A stretch of DNA of 8,927 nucleotides from an uncultured Clostridia bacterium (lineage in GTDB: Bacteria > Bacillota > Clostridia > Christensenellales > Aristaeellaceae). The DNA is taken from assembly GCA_934643535.1 (NCBI GenBank), contig CAKUCE010000128.1, positions 1 to 8,927 of the forward strand, written 5' to 3'. The position numbers were made by a program, and so were the translations under genes. Positions 5,875 to 8,927 of this stretch are shown piece by piece (positions within the stretch are counted from its first letter, which is position 1; each line of letters begins with the position of its first letter). The notes below the pieces were generated by a model. That model was given only the letters and a program-made list of their open reading frames with translations. It ran no database searches and was not told the DNA's origin.

Positions 5875-5903
5875 GTGCATTTTGACGGGGTATGTGCTAA
5901 AAT
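5875..5903 (+). promoter_or_regulatory. putative promoter of the catalytic hydrogenase operon
   Basis: TAAAAT (5898-5903), five of six matches to the -10 consensus, is preceded by TGC, making an extended -10. Seventeen bases upstream is GTGCAT (5875-5880), one base different from the TTGCAT -35 boxes of the two divergent promoters at 1521-1548 and 1592-1620. A competing reading uses TTGACG (5882-5887) with TATATA (5903-5908) at 15 bases, a tight spacing. Either way transcription would start near 5910-5915. I see no terminator after the PHP gene, so readthrough from upstream is also possible. Confidence 0.6.
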
Positions 5904-5914
5904 ATATACGCCTT

Positions 5915-5933
5915 GTACATTCATGGAATGTAC
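5915..5933. promoter_or_regulatory. perfect palindrome, candidate operator of the hydrogenase operon
   Basis: GTACATTC-ATG-GAATGTAC is an exact 8-base inverted repeat with a 3-base centre. It lies just after the -10 box (about +5 to +23), about 20 bases before the Shine-Dalgarno site of the NuoE gene, a typical repressor position. It does not match the operators of Rex, FNR, CodY, LexA or CcpA as I know them. As RNA it could form an 8-base stem with a tight loop near the 5' end. No T-tract follows. Confidence 0.65.
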
Positions 5934-5970
5934 GTTGTTTGCAGTAAAAAATGAGGAGGTCTCGGTTGCC

Positions 5971-6441
5971 ATGTCCAATCATAACGAAAAGTATGAAAAG
6001 CTGGCAAGTGTCATCGAGGAACACAGAACCCAGAAGGGCGGCTTGATGCCTGTGCTGCAGGAAGCTCAAGCGATCTTTGGCTGCGTTCCGGTGGACGTGC
6101 AGGAAATCATCGCTGAGGGAATGGGCAAAACGCTGAGCGAAGTCTATGGCGTCGCTACGTTCTATTCTCAGTTTTCTCTGGAGCCCAAGGGCCAGTATGT
6201 GTGCGGCGTTTGCCTCGGCACTGCCTGCTACGTCAAGGGTTCCCAGAAGGTGCTGGACAAGCTGGTGGAGGAGCTTCAGATCGACGTGGGCCGCACCACG
6301 GCGGATGGAAAGTTCACCATTCAGGCGACCCGCTGCCTCGGCGCTTGCGGTCTGGCCCCGGTTATGATGATCAACGACGAAGTGTACGGTCGTCTGACAC
6401 CGGACGAAATTCCCGGTATCCTGGCTACCTATAAGGCCTGA
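5971..6441 (+). CDS. nuoE: NuoE/HydC-type [2Fe-2S] subunit of NAD(H)-dependent hydrogenase
   Basis: A 156-residue subunit with an N-terminal helical part (about 1-70) and a thioredoxin-like [2Fe-2S] domain. Its ligands are C81 and C86 (CLGTAC) and C122 and C126 (CLGAC), the full four-cysteine set of the 24-kDa complex I subunit. In bifurcating hydrogenases this is HydC, which carries electrons next to the flavin subunit. Length is normal. I start at ATG 5971, with AGGAGGT (5954-5960) 10 bases upstream. TTG 5965 is a possible alternative, while the far-upstream ATG 5875 would code through the promoter and palindrome. The 126-base gap before it and the promoter there mark the start of a separate transcription unit. 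The gene heads the order NuoE, HATPase, small ferredoxin, NuoF, as in the hydC-E-D-B-A cluster of Acetobacterium as I remember it. Confidence 0.93.
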   Translation: MSNHNEKYEKLASVIEEHRTQKGGLMPVLQEAQAIFGCVPVDVQEIIAEGMGKTLSEVYGVATFYSQFSLEPKGQYVCGVCLGTACYVKGSQKVLDKLVEELQIDVGRTTADGKFTIQATRCLGACGLAPVMMINDEVYGRLTPDEIPGILATYKA

Positions 6442-6454
6442 CGGGGAGACGGCG

Positions 6455-7006
6455 ATGCGCGATTTATCCATGCATGTGCTGGACATCGTCCAGAACAGCA
6501 TCAAGGCAGGTGCGAAGCTGATTGCCGTTTCCTTTGTGAGGAGCGCCGAAGGTCTCCTTACCTTTACCGTAAAGGACGACGGCTGCGGCATGAGCCCCGA
6601 ATTTCTGGCACGGGTCACCGATCCTTTTACGACCACGCGCACCACGCGCCGGGTGGGATTGGGGATTCCGATGCTCAAGCAAAGCGCTGAGGCTGCGGGG
6701 GGCGCTTTCTCCCTTGAGAGCGAAGTGGGAAAGGGCACTGTAATCAGCGCCAGCTTTGACCTGCGGAATATCGACTGCATCCCCATGGGCGAGCTTTGCG
6801 ACTCGCTTTTCACCCTTGTCCTTCTGAATCCGGATACGCCTGAATTCCTATTTACGGCGCGGTCGCCGGAGGCGGAAGCCGAGTTTGACACCCGTACCGT
6901 CCGGCAGGCCCTTGGAGGGCTCAGTCTGAACGAGCCGGATGTCAGCGCCTGGATCAAGGAAAGCATTGACGAAGAATTTAAACCCATCTTGGAGGTGTTA
7001 CCATGA
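6455..7006 (+). CDS. orphan HATPase protein within the hydrogenase operon
   Basis: A 183-residue soluble protein. Residues 1-105 are a GHKL ATP-binding domain with N box DIVQNSIKAGA (N14), G1 DDGCGM (41-46) and G2 VGLGIPM (67-73), followed by a GKGT loop. There is no phospho-acceptor histidine domain. A region of about 75 residues follows that I do not recognise. A similar reading frame sits at this place in many clostridial HydABC operons; in Acetobacterium the equivalent (hydE, from memory) was not part of the purified enzyme. A regulatory or assembly role is more likely than electron transfer. It starts 13 bases after nuoE with GGGGAG at 6443-6448, and overlaps the next gene by four bases (ATGA at 7003-7006), indicating translational coupling. 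It is a different subtype from the RsbW-like gene at 2944-3372. Confidence 0.88.
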   Translation: MRDLSMHVLDIVQNSIKAGAKLIAVSFVRSAEGLLTFTVKDDGCGMSPEFLARVTDPFTTTRTTRRVGLGIPMLKQSAEAAGGAFSLESEVGKGTVISASFDLRNIDCIPMGELCDSLFTLVLLNPDTPEFLFTARSPEAEAEFDTRTVRQALGGLSLNEPDVSAWIKESIDEEFKPILEVLP

Positions 7007-7377
7007 AATCTCTGGCCGAATTGGAAGCTATTCGCCAAAAGACCCTGGAAAAGGTCGCCATGCGTAAGGAAGGCAGCGACGAAATCCGCGTTGTCGTCGG
7101 TATGGCCACCTGCGGTATCGCGGCTGGCGCCCGTCCCGTGATGCTGAAGTTCGTGGAAGAAGTTCGCACCCGCAATCTGAACAACGTTACCGTGTCCCAG
7201 ACCGGCTGCATCGGTATGTGCCGTCTGGAGCCCATGGTGGATGTGATCCTGCCGGGCAAGGAAAAGGTTACTTACGTGAAGGTGACCCCGGAGATGGTCA
7301 GCCGTATCGTGGCCGAGCACATCGTGAACGGCCGTGTTGTGACGGAGTACACCATCGGCGCCGCCGAAGGCAAATAA
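7003..7377 (+). CDS. small (2Fe-2S) ferredoxin-like hydrogenase protein, HydD-like
   Basis: A 124-residue thioredoxin-like ferredoxin domain protein. It has a helix at 1-25, then VGMATCGIAAGARPVM (33-47) and TGCIGMC (67-73). Only three of the four usual [2Fe-2S] ligands are present: C37, C69 and C73. The fourth position, five residues after C37, is G42, where NuoE has C86 and NuoF has C16. The cluster may therefore be absent or held by another ligand. From memory the TCGIAAGA form is common in this family, and the equivalent HydD of Acetobacterium was described as having no predicted cofactor. It is probably a structural partner of the NuoF subunit. The start overlaps the preceding stop (ATGA), with GGAGGT at 6991-6996. 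Confidence 0.88.
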   Translation: MKSLAELEAIRQKTLEKVAMRKEGSDEIRVVVGMATCGIAAGARPVMLKFVEEVRTRNLNNVTVSQTGCIGMCRLEPMVDVILPGKEKVTYVKVTPEMVSRIVAEHIVNGRVVTEYTIGAAEGK

Positions 7378-7400
7378 GGATACGCTAAGGAGGAACAAAC

Positions 7401-8927
7401 ATGGATCTTTTTCGCGCACATGTGCTTGTTTGCGGCGGTACGGGCTGCTCGTCCAGCGGCTCCGCCGAGCTGATCAAGCGCTTTGAAGAGCAGATCGCCA
7501 AAAACGGTCTGGACAAGGAAGTCAAAGTGGTTCGCACCGGCTGCTTCGGCCTTTGCGAAGCGGGCCCTGTGGTCATCGTTTATCCCGAAGGCACCTTCTA
7601 CAGCCGCATCAAGGTGGACGATGTGGACGAGATCGTTTCGGAGCATCTGCTCAAGGGACGTATCGTGCAGCATCTGATCTACAAGGAGAAGGCGGACGAG
7701 GAGCAGCACTCCACGTTGGAGAACATTGACTTCTACCGTCCCCAGCTCCGTCTGGCTCTGCGGAACTGCGGTCGCATCGACCCCGAAAACATTGACGAAT
7801 ACATCGCTTTCGACGGCTATCGCGCTCTGGGCAAGGCTCTCACCGAAATGACCCCTCAGCAGGTCATTGACGAAGTGCTGAAGTCCGGCCTGCGCGGCCG
7901 TGGCGGCGCTGGTTTCCCCACCGGCAAGAAGTGGCAGTTTGCCGCCGCTTCCAAGGCTGACCAGAAGTACATGGTCTGCAACGCCGACGAGGGCGACCCG
8001 GGCGCTTTCATGGATCGTTCCGTCCTGGAAGGCGATCCCCACGCGGTGCTGGAAGCCATGGCCATCGGCGGCTATGCCATCGGCGCCAGCGTCGGTTACA
8101 TCTACGTCCGCGCCGAGTATCCTATCGCTGTGAAGCGCCTGCAGATCGCCATTGATCAGGCTCGTGAATACGGCCTGCTGGGCGAGCATATTTTCGGCAC
8201 TGATTTCAGCTTTGATATTTTCATCCGTCTGGGCGCCGGCGCTTTCGTGTGCGGCGAAGAAACCGCTCTGATGCACTCCATCGAGGGCGGTCGCGGCGAA
8301 CCCAAGCCCAAGCCCCCGTTCCCGGCGGTGCGCGGTCTGTTCGACAAGCCCACCAACATCAACAACGTGGAAACGCTGGCCAACATCCCCCAGATCATCC
8401 TGAACGGCGCTGACTGGTTTACCTCCATCGGTACGCCCAAGTCTACCGGCACCAAGGTTTTCGCTCTGGGCGGCAAGATCAACAACACCGGTCTGGTGGA
8501 AGTGCCCATGGGCACCAAGCTCCGCGATATCATTTACAATATCGGCGGCGGCATCCCCAACGGCAAGGCCTTCAAGGCCGTGCAGACCGGCGGCCCCTCC
8601 GGCGGCTGCATCCCCGCTTCTCAGCTGGATATTCCGATTGAGTACGACACGCTGACCGCGATCGGTTCCATGATGGGTTCCGGCGGCATGATCGTCATGG
8701 ACGAAGACAACTGCATGGTCGACATCGCCCGCTTCTTCCTGGACTTCACCGTGGACGAGAGCTGCGGCAAGTGCACTCCCTGCCGTATCGGCACCAAGCG
8801 CATGCTGGAGATTCTGGAGCGCATCGTGGAAGGCAAGGGCGAACCCGGCGACATCGAAAAGCTGGAAACGCTGGGCAAGAACATCAAGGAAACCGCGCTG
8901 TGCGGCCTTGGTCAGACGGCTCCCAAC
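7401..8927 (+). CDS. nuoF: NuoF/HydB-type flavin subunit of NAD(H)-dependent hydrogenase (3' end cut off)
   Basis: Open for 509 codons to the window end with no stop, so partial. The domain order is an N-terminal thioredoxin-like [2Fe-2S] domain (ligands C11, C16, C48, C52), then the NADH/FMN-binding 51-kDa domain with GLRGRGGAGFPTG (from 163), CNADEGDPGAFMDR (193-206) and GAGAFVCGEE (278-287), then a [4Fe-4S] site SCGKCTPC (C455, C458, C461) completed by C501. The N-terminal [2Fe-2S] domain marks it as the hydrogenase or formate dehydrogenase HydB type rather than plain complex I NuoF. Such proteins usually continue with two C-terminal [4Fe-4S] clusters; that part lies past the window. It oxidises or reduces NAD(H) through FMN and is thought to house flavin-based bifurcation with ferredoxin. 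The start ATG has AAGGAGGA about 6 bases upstream. Codon use is strongly C/G-ending (AAG, AAC, GGC, CTG), fitting very high expression. Confidence 0.96.
   Translation, partial: MDLFRAHVLVCGGTGCSSSGSAELIKRFEEQIAKNGLDKEVKVVRTGCFGLCEAGPVVIVYPEGTFYSRIKVDDVDEIVSEHLLKGRIVQHLIYKEKADEEQHSTLENIDFYRPQLRLALRNCGRIDPENIDEYIAFDGYRALGKALTEMTPQQVIDEVLKSGLRGRGGAGFPTGKKWQFAAASKADQKYMVCNADEGDPGAFMDRSVLEGDPHAVLEAMAIGGYAIGASVGYIYVRAEYPIAVKRLQIAIDQAREYGLLGEHIFGTDFSFDIFIRLGAGAFVCGEETALMHSIEGGRGEPKPKPPFPAVRGLFDKPTNINNVETLANIPQIILNGADWFTSIGTPKSTGTKVFALGGKINNTGLVEVPMGTKLRDIIYNIGGGIPNGKAFKAVQTGGPSGGCIPASQLDIPIEYDTLTAIGSMMGSGGMIVMDEDNCMVDIARFFLDFTVDESCGKCTPCRIGTKRMLEILERIVEGKGEPGDIEKLETLGKNIKETALCGLGQTAPN

Noticed and set aside
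5915..5933. Palindrome as a Rex or FNR operator
   Set aside because: It starts like a Rex box (TTGT) but the right end lacks ACAA and the core differs. It lacks the TTGAT/ATCAA halves of FNR.
5875..5970. An N-terminal extension of NuoE from ATG 5875
   Set aside because: It would translate through the promoter, palindrome and Shine-Dalgarno site. The strong AGGAGGT at 5954-5960 serves the start at 5971.
5794..7419. A 541-codon open frame on the minus strand, and others of 404 (3461-4675), 334 (7272-8276) and 303 codons (1806-2717)
   Set aside because: All lie opposite well-recognised genes; the open antisense frames come from GC-biased codon use. Their translations show no family motifs and no ribosome sites.

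Overview
The window reads as a gene-dense piece of a strictly anaerobic, fairly GC-rich Clostridia-type Firmicute. The basis is an electron-bifurcating type [FeFe]-hydrogenase operon, a DUF6062-type protein known to me mainly from Clostridia, strong purine-rich Shine-Dalgarno sites and short intergenic gaps. The exact lineage cannot be told from the sequence. I see no tRNA, rRNA, CRISPR array, insertion sequence or phage gene.

Layout. (A) 1-709: the possible tail of an unidentified gene, then a dCMP deaminase gene (comEB-like) with its own promoter. It is closed by a strong hairpin terminator that also serves the convergent gene beyond it. (B) 728-1474, minus strand: a DUF6062-type protein with two cysteine/histidine modules that look metal-binding. 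It is read from a divergent promoter region (about 1475-1718) that also starts the rightward operon. (C) 1719-5844, plus strand, tightly packed: a membrane-anchored SPOR-domain protein, a DRTGG-type small protein, an RsbW-like HATPase, a sensory-type [FeFe]-hydrogenase-like protein, a second DRTGG-type paralogue and a PHP-domain phosphoesterase. (D) 5845-5970: a 126-base gap with a promoter and a perfect 8-3-8 palindrome just downstream of it. (E) 5971 to the window end: NuoE/HydC-type subunit, an orphan HATPase, a small [2Fe-2S]-ferredoxin-like protein and NuoF/HydB-type subunit. The last is cut by the window end about 509 codons in. The catalytic HydA subunit is expected just downstream but is not seen.

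How they fit. Block E is the NAD(H)-handling half of a HydABC-type hydrogenase that couples NADH and reduced ferredoxin to H2. Block C looks like a regulatory companion. Its hydrogenase-like protein keeps all four H-cluster cysteines but lacks the proton-transfer cysteine and two methionines of catalytic enzymes, as described for the putative sensory enzyme HydS. It also has no PAS, kinase or phosphatase output domain of its own. The candidate outputs are separate genes next to it: two stand-alone HATPase proteins, two DRTGG paralogues and a PHP phosphoesterase. The inferred picture is a split H2 or redox sensing system controlling the catalytic hydrogenase, perhaps partly through the palindrome at 5915-5933. 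The gene arrangement is known in annotated anaerobe genomes, but I know of no demonstrated mechanism for it.
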